DNA of 18,800 bases, from the NCBI GenBank assembly GCA_045107005.1, contig JBGCFP010000206.1:1-18800 (forward strand). The letters run 5' to 3'. Position 1 is the first letter of the stretch; every line of letters starts with the position of its first letter. Made by a program: the position numbers and the translations under genes. The stretch is from JBCCMA01 sp045107005 (GTDB lineage Bacteria > Pseudomonadota > Gammaproteobacteria > Steroidobacterales > JBCCMA01). Below, in pieces: positions 9,313-16,552 of the stretch. Below the pieces are notes generated by a model. It searched no databases. It was not told where the DNA came from and saw nothing but the letters and a program-made list of their open reading frames with translations.

Positions 9313-10027
9313 GACGGTTGTAAGACACGTTGTTCAACGGCCCACCTGCGGCGATTGCGAGATCATGGGGCGCTTTGGACGCTTTAAGCTGCCTGAATTG
9401 ACGCCCTCTGAGCGCACAACGTTCGCGCATCTGCCGCAAGACCCGAATGCGGGGGCGCGGGCCAGGAGCCGGCGGTTTTCTCAGTATCGTGTGCGCCACG
9501 CAGGACACTGGCAACTGGAGCGTTTGGCACACCGGCCATTTGTGCAATCAAAAGATCACAACAAGCTCGTCGGTGGTGTGCTGCGTGAATTTGAGCCGCT
9601 CGCTCTTGATCCGACGGCGCTGGTTGCGGCGGCGGCGGATGCCGCCGGACTGGCCACCAAACTGACCTGGCAATCCAATGTCCATCAAATCCGCGTGACC
9701 GTGACGGCCGGCGATACGGCCAAAATCGTACCTGAAGGTATGCATCAGGACGGTCATGAAATCGCCGCGCTTTTGGTCATCGGGCGTGAGCACGTGGACG
9801 ACGGCGTTACGCGATTGGTGGTCAAACCCGGCGAGGCGCCGGTGTTCGAGGGCATCTTGCAGGCTGGCACGGGCATCGTGTTTGACGACACCGCGTTTTT
9901 TCACGACACATCACCAATCTCGGTCAGCACGGGTAATGCTCATCGGGACATGTTCATCATTGTCTTCAATCGCTGGGACAACGCACGCTACGGGCCGGAG
10001 CATGAACAACACTCAACAGCGTCATGA
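9305..10027 (+). CDS. 2OG-Fe dioxygenase, isoleucine-dioxygenase-like (PF10014 type)
   Basis: I start this gene at ATG 9305 (240 residues), which overlaps the permease stop by 8 bases in the same style as the other junctions; the frame extends upstream but only inside the permease gene. The iron ligands are visible as H147-x-D149 in EGMHQDGHE and distal H200 in FFHDTSPI, with R214 in AHRDMF as the likely 2-oxoglutarate anchor. The segments LVGGVLREFEPL and NVHQIRVTV are typical of the family that includes Bacillus L-isoleucine dioxygenase, which hydroxylates free aliphatic amino acids. The inferred role is supply of a hydroxylated amino acid to the NRPS. The family is clear; the substrate is not known. 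Confidence 0.87.
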   Translation: MNETVVRHVVQRPTCGDCEIMGRFGRFKLPELTPSERTTFAHLPQDPNAGARARSRRFSQYRVRHAGHWQLERLAHRPFVQSKDHNKLVGGVLREFEPLALDPTALVAAAADAAGLATKLTWQSNVHQIRVTVTAGDTAKIVPEGMHQDGHEIAALLVIGREHVDDGVTRLVVKPGEAPVFEGILQAGTGIVFDDTAFFHDTSPISVSTGNAHRDMFIIVFNRWDNARYGPEHEQHSTAS

Positions 10028-10041
10028 ACGCGAGCGCTACT

Positions 10042-10053
10042 AACTTGCAAGTT
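10042..10053. promoter_or_regulatory. 12-bp perfect palindrome between two oxygenase genes
   Basis: AACTTGCAAGTT is its own reverse complement. It sits in the only sizeable gap (59 bases) in the second half of the operon, 34 bases before the CmlA-like start. It could be an operator or a weak hairpin. No matching copy was noticed elsewhere in the window, and no promoter hexamers pair clearly with it. Confidence 0.25.
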
Positions 10054-10086
10054 CGCACTATCGACAGGGAAATGGGGTAACAGAAG

Positions 10087-11715
10087 ATGTCAGAAGACAG
10101 TCCAAAAATGTACTTGAAAGAAGAGGTCTATTTCGAACCTCTGTTCAACCAGTGGTACGCATGGCCGTATCTGATCCCGCCGGTGACCGCGGCGCGCTTC
10201 ATGGTCAAATCGCACAAGCGGGTCATGAGCTCGTTTGTAAAGAACTACAAGCTGCACATTCTTGCCGTCAATCAGCCGGGCATGGAGGGGTCGGATTTCT
10301 TGGATTGCCGCGAAGATCAGGTGGCCGACATTCAAGCATTGGTTGCCGACATCGATGAGAAGCACGCGGACTACGTGGCGTTGTGCGATGCGGTGACCGA
10401 GCTCGACGAGATGCTGCGCAATCATACCTCCGGCGAATCCATCGAAGGGTTCTACTCGCGTGTACCCGAGCCATTGCGTGGTTACGTGGAGCTCACCATG
10501 GACATGGAGCACCGACCCTCGTTTCGAATCATGGAGAGCCTTGTGTATCAGAGCAAGCTCTACCGACCCGATCTGCAAAGCGTATCGTTTGGCACGTTGT
10601 CGAAAGTGGCGGAGCGACCGTTCTCACTCAGCACGCCACGCCTGCCCGATGAAAACCATATACAGCTGCCGCTGAATTTCAATGCGCCTGAGCTGGCCGA
10701 AATCCTGCGGGCACGTGACGTACCTCTGAGCGTTGAGCGGATCAATGATATTTTTGGCTCGTTGGAAGCGCGGGGTGGTTTGTCGCACATGGAATTGTTT
10801 ACGGAGCAAGCACCGTCTCATCATCACGTACCGGTGACGGACGGTGTGCGGCTGCAGTACACCGGGCACGCCGGCCTGATGATGGAGACGGCGGATGTTT
10901 GCGTCATGGTCGATCCCATTGTGCCCAGTCGAAATCATCTCAATGAGAACGACATCATCGGTTTTAGCCAGTTGCCCGAGAAGATCGATTATGTGTGCAT
11001 TACGCACAATCACCAGGACCACCTGTGTCTCGAAACGCTGCTCCAGCTGCGGCATAAAATTGGCAAAATTGTGGTACCGAAAAACAACGGCGGCACACTC
11101 CCTGATCCATCGATGAAGCTGCTGCTCAAGCAATTTGGCTTTGACGTGATGGACGTCGATGACTTTGAAGAAATTGGTTTGCCCGGTGGACGGATTGTCA
11201 GTATTCCGTTTCTGGGTGAGCACGGCGATCTGAACATTCGCTCAAAAACGGCGTGGTTTGTGGATTTGGGCGGTAAACGAGTGTTTATGGGGGCGGATTC
11301 GTCGAACCTTGACCCCGTAATGTATCAACACATCAAAGACTACATCGGGCGCATAGATGTGCTGACCATTGGCATGGAGTGCGTGGGCGCGCCGTACACG
11401 TGGATCTATGGATCTCTGCATACCAAATTGGTGACAAAGAAAATCAAGGAATCGCGCCGCTTAAACGGCTCGGATGCTGAGCAGGCAATGGGCATCACGC
11501 GGATCTTCGATCCGAAGGCCGTCTACCTTTACGCGTTGGGGCTTGAGCCTTGGTATAAGTATTTCATGGGTATTGGCTACGACGAAAATTCCGAGCAGAT
11601 CATCCAGACCGATAAGACAATTGCCGCGTGTGAGAAAATTGGCATCCCGGCGCAGCGCCTTTATGGCAAGCACACGATCGATCTGGCCTTTGAGCAACTT
11701 GAAGTAGCCGTGTAG
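10087..11715 (+). CDS. CmlA-like diiron beta-hydroxylase (MBL fold)
   Basis: The 542 residues have an N-terminal region (about 1-245) outside the hydrolase fold, then a metallo-beta-lactamase-fold domain with HNHQDH, giving H307, H309, D311 and H312. The later ligands are E378 (in FLGEHGD) and D404 (in MGADSSN). In CmlA, the chloramphenicol-pathway oxygenase, I recall the ligands as H305, H307, D309, H310, E377 and D403, an almost identical spacing. The Glu in place of the usual third-site His is the mark of that oxygenase rather than of a hydrolase. Length and two-part architecture also fit CmlA (about 530 residues). CmlA hydroxylates the beta carbon of an amino acid bound to an NRPS carrier domain, so the likely partner is the carrier of this cluster's NRPS. 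The gene is last in the + strand operon. GGGG about 10 bases upstream may serve as ribosome binding site. Confidence 0.85.
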   Translation: MSEDSPKMYLKEEVYFEPLFNQWYAWPYLIPPVTAARFMVKSHKRVMSSFVKNYKLHILAVNQPGMEGSDFLDCREDQVADIQALVADIDEKHADYVALCDAVTELDEMLRNHTSGESIEGFYSRVPEPLRGYVELTMDMEHRPSFRIMESLVYQSKLYRPDLQSVSFGTLSKVAERPFSLSTPRLPDENHIQLPLNFNAPELAEILRARDVPLSVERINDIFGSLEARGGLSHMELFTEQAPSHHHVPVTDGVRLQYTGHAGLMMETADVCVMVDPIVPSRNHLNENDIIGFSQLPEKIDYVCITHNHQDHLCLETLLQLRHKIGKIVVPKNNGGTLPDPSMKLLLKQFGFDVMDVDDFEEIGLPGGRIVSIPFLGEHGDLNIRSKTAWFVDLGGKRVFMGADSSNLDPVMYQHIKDYIGRIDVLTIGMECVGAPYTWIYGSLHTKLVTKKIKESRRLNGSDAEQAMGITRIFDPKAVYLYALGLEPWYKYFMGIGYDENSEQIIQTDKTIAACEKIGIPAQRLYGKHTIDLAFEQLEVAV

Positions 11716-11725
11716 CCTTGCGTAC

Positions 11726-11759
11726 CGCGTTTCGGGCGTTGAACGACGCTCGAAACGCG
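11726..11759. terminator. Stem-loop between convergent genes, candidate bidirectional terminator
   Basis: A 14-base-pair stem (left arm 11726-11739, right arm 11746-11759, one G-U pair) with a 6-base loop lies in the 50-base gap between the CmlA-like gene and the convergent thioesterase gene. No T-run follows on either strand, so it is not a textbook intrinsic terminator. It may still block read-through or protect 3' ends. Confidence 0.5.
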
Positions 11760-11765
11760 CGTTCG

Positions 11766-12542
11766 TCAAATGGCTTGTATCGCGCGAGGCGAGGCGGCCG
11801 TGAGTATGTTGTTGACCTGACGCACAACTTCGGCGCGCTGGGTGTCGACGAAGAAGTGGGCACCTTCAAACATTTCCAGTCGCACACGATTGTCGAAGAA
11901 ATCACCCCACTGCAGCAGCTCTTCTTCCGGCTGATCGATATCATCTACGCCTGCAAAGACCCATGCGGTTGAACGCAAGGTTTTTTGAGGTACCGGGAAC
12001 CGGGTATCGGCCAGACGAAAATCCGCCCGCAACATGGGCAGATGCAACTCCATCAGCTCTTTATTTTGCAATATTTCGGCGGGCGTTCCGTTCAATCTTT
12101 TGAGTTCATCAATAAATTGTGGGGTGGGCAACGACCAAACATTGCGCTTGGGTCGCGACAAATGCGGTGCGTTACTTCCGGAGGCAATAAAGTATTCCGG
12201 TGTTGCAATGTTGTGCTGAGCAAGATGTTGCGCCACGGACAATGCGACTCGACTGCCCAGGCTGTGCCCGAAAAACGCGTAGGGCACTGTCAGCCATGGC
12301 GTCATAGCCGTGGCCAAATCTTTCACCAACGGCGTCATTGAATGGTATGGCGCCTCAAATAGTCGGTTGGCGCGACCGGGCAACTGTACGGCGACCAATT
12401 CAATGGAATCATCCAACTGGTCGACCCACGGGGCGTATTGCGCAGCGGTTCCGCCGGCATACGCAAAACAAAACAGACGCAGCCGCGGCGGTGTTTTCGG
12501 CGCCGGTACAATAAACCAGTCTGAGCGCGGTGGCAGCGCCAT
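11766..12542 (-). CDS. Type II thioesterase (external, GrsT-like)
   Basis: This 258-residue alpha/beta hydrolase has the N-terminal FCFAYAGG typical of stand-alone NRPS/PKS thioesterases, GHSLG with nucleophile S94, an acidic group at D200-D203 (GVDDID), and H229 in FEGAHFF. Such enzymes remove wrong acyl groups or acetyl from carrier phosphopantetheine arms and so keep the assembly line running. It is distinct from the thioesterase fused to the NRPS. It runs opposite to the main operon and converges on it, so it has its own promoter; a candidate lies at 12579-12608. The start ATG (complement of 12540-12542) follows GGGGTAAG on the - strand. It may alternatively feed monomers to a second pathway outside the window, but its position makes service to this cluster most likely. 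Confidence 0.92.
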   Translation of the reverse strand: MALPPRSDWFIVPAPKTPPRLRLFCFAYAGGTAAQYAPWVDQLDDSIELVAVQLPGRANRLFEAPYHSMTPLVKDLATAMTPWLTVPYAFFGHSLGSRVALSVAQHLAQHNIATPEYFIASGSNAPHLSRPKRNVWSLPTPQFIDELKRLNGTPAEILQNKELMELHLPMLRADFRLADTRFPVPQKTLRSTAWVFAGVDDIDQPEEELLQWGDFFDNRVRLEMFEGAHFFVDTQRAEVVRQVNNILTAASPRAIQAI

Positions 12543-12578
12543 TTTCTTACCCCGAAACAGTTAGTTAGGATCGGGTTG

Positions 12579-12608
12579 ATCATAGCGAAGTTGGCGCGTT
12601 TTTGACAG
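12579..12608 (-). promoter_or_regulatory. Candidate sigma70-type promoter for the type II thioesterase
   Basis: On the - strand CTGTCA (complement of 12603-12608) and TATGAT (complement of 12579-12584) are 18 bases apart. They match the -35 consensus in 4 of 6 and the -10 consensus in 5 of 6 positions. Initiation would leave a leader of about 30 bases. This is a visual match only. Confidence 0.35.
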
Positions 12609-12626
12609 CTAAAAGCGTTTGCAGGG

Positions 12627-12644
12627 GGTCTCCGGAACGAGACC
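12627..12644. repeat. Inverted repeat GGTCTC-N6-GAGACC
   Basis: Two perfect 6-base arms flank CGGAAC in the divergent spacer between the thioesterase and esterase genes. It could be a dimeric-regulator site or a small hairpin. Regulator and function are unknown. Confidence 0.35.
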
Positions 12645-12666
12645 GAAACGGCATAAAGCCCACACC

Positions 12667-12688
12667 AGCGCTCGTGCGTTCGAGCGCT
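12667..12688. repeat. Inverted repeat AGCGCTCG-N6-CGAGCGCT
   Basis: Two perfect 8-base arms flank TGCGTT, 22 bases after the first inverted repeat and in the same divergent spacer. No T-run follows. It may be an operator, or a hairpin in the leader of the + strand esterase transcript. A further AGCGCT occurs nearby, just before TTTAATG at about 12756. Confidence 0.4.
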
Positions 12689-12831
12689 CTTCAATTCGGC
12701 CAATGAGCAGCGAACCGGGTCGGCTGAGGGTGGCGAAAGCGCGTGGCAAAGGAGAGCGCTTTTAATGTTTACCGAACCGCCGGGGACGCATACCATTGGC
12801 CGCACAAAACAAAGAGGCTAACACTAGAATC

Positions 12832-14067
12832 ATGACCTTTCGCTTGATGTTCATTCCGTTGTTCATGTTGTTAGCCTGCGTTTGCTCCGCGGCGTGTGAT
12901 GTGAAACTTGGCGCCCACACTCGTGGGTTTCCGAAGATCGAAGCAAAATCGTTCTCGTTTCTCGACGAGGCCCTGACCGACGTGAGGGTAGTGGGTTACG
13001 GCGAAGACACACACGGCACGGCCGATTTCACGTTGCTCGCTCAAACGCTGATGCAGTACCTTGCGCAGCGCCACGGCTTTACGGTGTTCATTATCGAAAC
13101 GGGCTTTGGCGAGGGTCAGTATCTAAACGACTATATCCACGGCAAGCGGGACGATCTTACGACGATCCTTGCCGACCACAATTCTACGTGGCGCTATAAC
13201 ACCCAAGAGTTCCATCAGCTCATGTACGCACTGCGCGAGCACAACCAGCGAGATGGCCCGCAGGTGCATTTGTATGGCAGCGAAATGCAGTACGTAAAAT
13301 CCGATGTCGACAGAATTCGCGCTTTCCTGAAGCGGGTCGACTCGGACTATCAGATTGACGGTTTTGAAAAACATCTCTGGCAACCGTTCGAGGAATCCGA
13401 CAAAAGCGACTATTACATTTCTTACATGAAGCTAAAGGCCTACTTCATCGAACATGGCGATACATTTAAAGAAAAGACCTCGAAACAAGAATACGAGTTG
13501 GCCTATCGCCACGTTGAAGTGCTCGGACAATTTGTTGCGGCCATCAACCAAAACGTCGAACAGAGAAAACACGACCTGCGCGATCTCTATATGGCTGAGA
13601 ACATCCAGTGGATTCTGGATCATCATGGGGAGGCGCCCAAAGCGCTGTACTGGGCGCACAACGCGCACGTGGGCGATTGGGTCAGCAACGGCATCGTGGA
13701 TGTGGCCGGGCATCAACTCCGCAAGGTGTATGAAGACGCTTATTTCAACATCGCGACGGATTTCGGCAGCGGCGAGTTTATGGCGTTCTCACAAGACTGG
13801 AAAATGCAGTCTTTCGGCCATGCCAGCGTTCCAAAGGACACGTTCTCAGCGTGCTTGCAGCGTTTTGGCGAGCCCAATACGTTTCTCAATATCCGTGACG
13901 CCAGAAAAAAACCGGCCTTAACCACCTACTTGAATGCGCCGGTTACCACTGTCAGCGGCGCCGGTGCCCAATTCCGTGACGCCAAGACAGAAACCAGCGA
14001 CCTGACATCGGCATTCGATGGGTTGATCTATCTGGATAAAACCACCGCCATCAGCATGACCGACTAA
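12832..14067 (+). CDS. Exported erythromycin-esterase-family hydrolase
   Basis: From ATG 12832 the protein has 411 residues; a TTG at 12796 in the same frame would add 12 hydrophilic residues before the signal sequence and is less likely. The N-terminus is hydrophobic, with lipobox-like LLAC16 and SAAC22, so a periplasmic lipoprotein or secreted form is plausible. Family hallmarks are GYGEDTHGT (E58, H61), IIETGFGEG (E89) and WAHNAHVGDW (H276, H279). EreA/EreB open macrolide lactones by hydrolysis; most family members have no known substrate. Next to an NRPS whose thioesterase may form a macrolactone, a self-protection role is possible but unproven. The FAD oxidase ATG follows its stop codon directly (TAAATG), so the two genes are translated together. 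Confidence 0.85.
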   Translation: MTFRLMFIPLFMLLACVCSAACDVKLGAHTRGFPKIEAKSFSFLDEALTDVRVVGYGEDTHGTADFTLLAQTLMQYLAQRHGFTVFIIETGFGEGQYLNDYIHGKRDDLTTILADHNSTWRYNTQEFHQLMYALREHNQRDGPQVHLYGSEMQYVKSDVDRIRAFLKRVDSDYQIDGFEKHLWQPFEESDKSDYYISYMKLKAYFIEHGDTFKEKTSKQEYELAYRHVEVLGQFVAAINQNVEQRKHDLRDLYMAENIQWILDHHGEAPKALYWAHNAHVGDWVSNGIVDVAGHQLRKVYEDAYFNIATDFGSGEFMAFSQDWKMQSFGHASVPKDTFSACLQRFGEPNTFLNIRDARKKPALTTYLNAPVTTVSGAGAQFRDAKTETSDLTSAFDGLIYLDKTTAISMTD

Positions 14068-15645
14068 ATGACTGACACGACCAAACAGGCGCTCACCGAG
14101 CAATTGATCCAACTATTGGGCACCGACCAGGTAGTCACCGGCAGCGGGCCGTTGCGTTTGTTCTCGTCCGATATTTATTCACAGGGCGAAACAGCCGCGC
14201 TCGCGATTTGCCCGACGGGCCGAAGTCTGTTGCCAACTGCTCTAAAACTTATAAGCCAACAGGGTTTCTCAATCATTGCGCGCGGCGGCGGGCTGTCTTA
14301 CACCGGCGGCTACACGCCAGAGCGCACCACGAGCGTAATCGTGGATACACGGCGGCTGGATGAAATCGTGGAGCTCAATGAGGAAGACATGATTATTACC
14401 GTGGAGGCGGGCGTCACGTGGAAGCAGATTCATGACGTGCTCGCACCCCGCGGTTTGAGACTCCCGTTTTTTGGCACGTTTTCGGGCGCCAAAGCCACCG
14501 TTGGTGGCGGCGTGTCCAACGGTGCGTTGTTTCTGGGCTCGGCCGCGTACGGATCCGCCGCCGACATAACGCTTGGTATGGAGGTCGTCACCGCGCGTGG
14601 AGAGGTGGTCAAAACTGGCCAGAGCGCCTTTACCAACGGCGCGGCGTTTTTTCGCAGTTACGGTCCTGATGTCACCGGTTTGTTTCTGCATGACGCGGGC
14701 GCACTTGGCATTAAGACGCTGATTACCCTGCGTATGATCGAAGCCCCACAAGTGGTGGACAGCGTTTCGTTCACCTTCGAAGATATGACGAGTGCCACTC
14801 AGGCGCTGTCCGGCGTTGCTCGCTTGGGGCTGTGCGAGGACGCCTACGTGTTTGATCCTAAAACCACGCGGCATAGTTTAGAGGCGTCGGGACTGCAGCA
14901 AAATGCGCGACGGCTGACGCGGGTGGTAGCGGGCGAGCAGGGCATGGCGCGCGGCCTGCGCCAGGGCGTCAAACTTCTGCAAGGCACGCACGCGTTGGCA
15001 AAAGGCAACCTGTATTCACTCCACGCTGTCTGTGCCGGCAGCGGCCGCTCAGGCGTAGACAGCGCTTTGGCGCAAGTGAGCGAGCGAGCAGCGTCGTATG
15101 GCGGCACAGAAATCGCCAACGCCATTCCCTCAGCAATACGGGCAAACCTTTTTGAGCCCGTGAACAGCGTGGTCGACACCAGCGGTGAACGGTGGGCGGC
15201 GCTCAATGCAAAGCTGCGTCACTCGCAGGTGCCTGAGCTGTTGTCAAAAACCGATGCACTTTTTGCCAGCCACAAAGCGGCGATGGCGCAGACCGGCGTG
15301 AGCGTGAGTCGGCTGTGCATGGCCGTATCCAATCACGTGTTTAGCTTTGAGCCCGTATTGCGTTGGGCAGACGAGTGGTTGCCGGCGCATCACCGGATTC
15401 CTGAGACAGACTACTTGGTTAAGATTCAGGAACCGCCGCCCAATCTGGCCGCACGCGAGTTGGTGGCCACGATTCGAAGCGAGCTCGTTGCGCTGTTCGC
15501 ACAACTGGGACTCGCCAGCAACCAAATTGGCAAGACTTACCCATGGTTTGAACAGCTCAATCCGGTCACTGCCAAGCTTACCCAGGAGCTAAAAATTGCC
15601 CTGGATCCAGATAATTTGATGAATCCCGGTGCGCTTGGTCTGTAG
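14068..15645 (+). CDS. FAD-linked oxidase (VAO/PCMH family)
   Basis: This 525-residue protein has the PCMH-type FAD domain in its N-terminal half. Visible are ARGGGLSYTGG (about 71-81, pyrophosphate-binding), VDTRRLDEI, VEAGVTWKQIHDVL, and GTFSGAKATVGGGVSNGA (about 137-155), followed by a substrate domain. It ends with DPDNLMNPGALGL, the usual C-terminus of the glycolate oxidase GlcD, D-lactate dehydrogenase and alkylglycerone-phosphate synthase group. It should oxidise an alcohol or 2-hydroxy acid, but the substrate cannot be read from sequence. No signal peptide is seen, so it is cytoplasmic, unlike its partner. There is no gap after the esterase gene. It may tailor a hydroxylated intermediate of the NRPS pathway or belong to unrelated metabolism. 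Confidence 0.85.
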   Translation: MTDTTKQALTEQLIQLLGTDQVVTGSGPLRLFSSDIYSQGETAALAICPTGRSLLPTALKLISQQGFSIIARGGGLSYTGGYTPERTTSVIVDTRRLDEIVELNEEDMIITVEAGVTWKQIHDVLAPRGLRLPFFGTFSGAKATVGGGVSNGALFLGSAAYGSAADITLGMEVVTARGEVVKTGQSAFTNGAAFFRSYGPDVTGLFLHDAGALGIKTLITLRMIEAPQVVDSVSFTFEDMTSATQALSGVARLGLCEDAYVFDPKTTRHSLEASGLQQNARRLTRVVAGEQGMARGLRQGVKLLQGTHALAKGNLYSLHAVCAGSGRSGVDSALAQVSERAASYGGTEIANAIPSAIRANLFEPVNSVVDTSGERWAALNAKLRHSQVPELLSKTDALFASHKAAMAQTGVSVSRLCMAVSNHVFSFEPVLRWADEWLPAHHRIPETDYLVKIQEPPPNLAARELVATIRSELVALFAQLGLASNQIGKTYPWFEQLNPVTAKLTQELKIALDPDNLMNPGALGL

Positions 15646-15717
15646 ATAACAGGCCGATTGGATGGTCTGGGTTTGACGGTCAGTGGCAACCAAACGTCAG
15701 GGAATGGCCTGGCTGCC

Positions 15718-15960
15718 ATGCAGCATCCAGTACGGACACACTGGTGCGTTCAGCTGACGATTGAAGATGGTGGACCGAACGACACCGATGGTGAAGCCAA
15801 CGGCACGATAGTTGATCCGGGTGGCGTGGGCCGCATCGCAGATACACCGGCGCCGCCTCAAGTTCAGTTTGTGACCAACGGTGGCGGCAGCGCCGGCTGG
15901 CCGCTGCTGGTTCTATGTTCGCTGGGACTGGCGACGAACCGTCGCCGTCGCTATCGATGA
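15718..15960 (+). pseudogene. C-terminal remnant of a GlyGly-CTERM surface protein
   Basis: The frame stays open from the stop codon of the oxidase (15645) to 15960, but only the part after about 15745 looks like protein. It reads QLTIEDGGPNDTDGEANG and IVDPGGVG, then TNGGGSAGW, a short hydrophobic run and a basic end (NRRRRYR). The first block is typical of the last segment of large gammaproteobacterial surface proteins. The second matches the GlyGly-CTERM sorting signal cut by rhombosortase. No upstream domains and no signal peptide remain, so this is a 5'-truncated relic. Its last 10 bases overlap the convergent VOC gene. Confidence 0.6.
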
Positions 15961-16337
15961 ATGCCGCAGAATTTGTGGCCGTCCGGGTCCCGAAAATAGC
16001 ACAGGTACATCGGGCCCATTGCCGCTTCACGTGGACCTGGCGGCTGCTCGATACTGCCGCCACCGTTGGCGACGGCCACGTCATGTAACTGCTTGACCTG
16101 CTCTGGAGAATCACAAGCGAAACCAATGGTTGAGCCGTTGGCAATCGTAATCGGCTCACCGTTAATGGGCTCGGTGACGCAGAATGTGGAACAATTGTGA
16201 CGGTAGAACAAGCGCATTTGGCCGGTAGCATTTTCGTTCTCGATTGGCGCCTGCGCGCCCAATACTCCCAGAACGGCATCGTAGAATTTGCGTGAACGTT
16301 GGATATCGCTCGAACCGATCATGACGTGACTTAGCAT
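15951..16337 (-). CDS. VOC-family (glyoxalase/bleomycin-resistance fold) protein
   Basis: This 128-residue protein starts MLSHVMIGSSDI, with potential metal ligand H4, and carries RSRKFYDAVLG, EPITIANGSTIGF and the closing YFRDPDGHKFCGIHR. These fit a common bacterial VOC subfamily of about 125-130 residues. AAGGA on the - strand, 7 bases before the ATG, is a good ribosome binding site. Members are mostly uncharacterised; some are glyoxalases, dioxygenases or drug-binding proteins. Nothing here ties it to the peptide cluster. It overlaps the surface-protein remnant tail to tail. Confidence 0.88.
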   Translation of the reverse strand: MLSHVMIGSSDIQRSRKFYDAVLGVLGAQAPIENENATGQMRLFYRHNCSTFCVTEPINGEPITIANGSTIGFACDSPEQVKQLHDVAVANGGGSIEQPPGPREAAMGPMYLCYFRDPDGHKFCGIHR

Positions 16338-16552
16338 AGGAACATCCTTCTGGCGTTTGGCTTAAAACTGCGTGACTTCCGGTAGATCAGAATGCCGGGA
16401 GGGCTGTGAGTGATCGATCAGAGTTTAACTTCGCCTAAGGTTTATACACATTCTGACCCAATGACGCGCTGTTGACGGCAGTCGTCAGAAATGTCGTCTC
16501 GACCGAACCGTACAACGCGGCAAGCACTTTGACTGAGACCGCGGCTGCATGG

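Larger units (their letters stand above)
12543..12831. other. Divergent intergenic region
   Basis: These 289 bases separate the - strand thioesterase from the + strand esterase. They hold the candidate thioesterase promoter, the two inverted repeats listed separately, and AAAGAGG at 12811-12817 that may be the esterase ribosome binding site. I found no convincing + strand promoter and no small gene. Confidence 0.5.

Noticed and set aside
10624..11223. A 199-codon open frame on the - strand in the CmlA-like gene
   Set aside because: It is antisense to the metal-ligand region of a well-supported gene, with no family pattern of its own.
12602..12630. TTGACA at 12602-12607 as a + strand promoter for the esterase
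   Set aside because: No acceptable -10 hexamer follows at 16-18 bases; the sequence there is GGGGGTC. The same bases fit better as part of a - strand promoter.
12335..12805. A - strand frame extending across the divergent spacer
   Set aside because: It is out of frame with the type II thioesterase, whose own start and motifs are clear, and its upstream part resembles no protein family.
16338..16552. A gene or RNA in the gap between the VOC and MerC-domain genes
   Set aside because: No open frame with a family pattern, no tRNA-like fold and no strong hairpin was seen; only a short TGACG/CGTCA pair is present.
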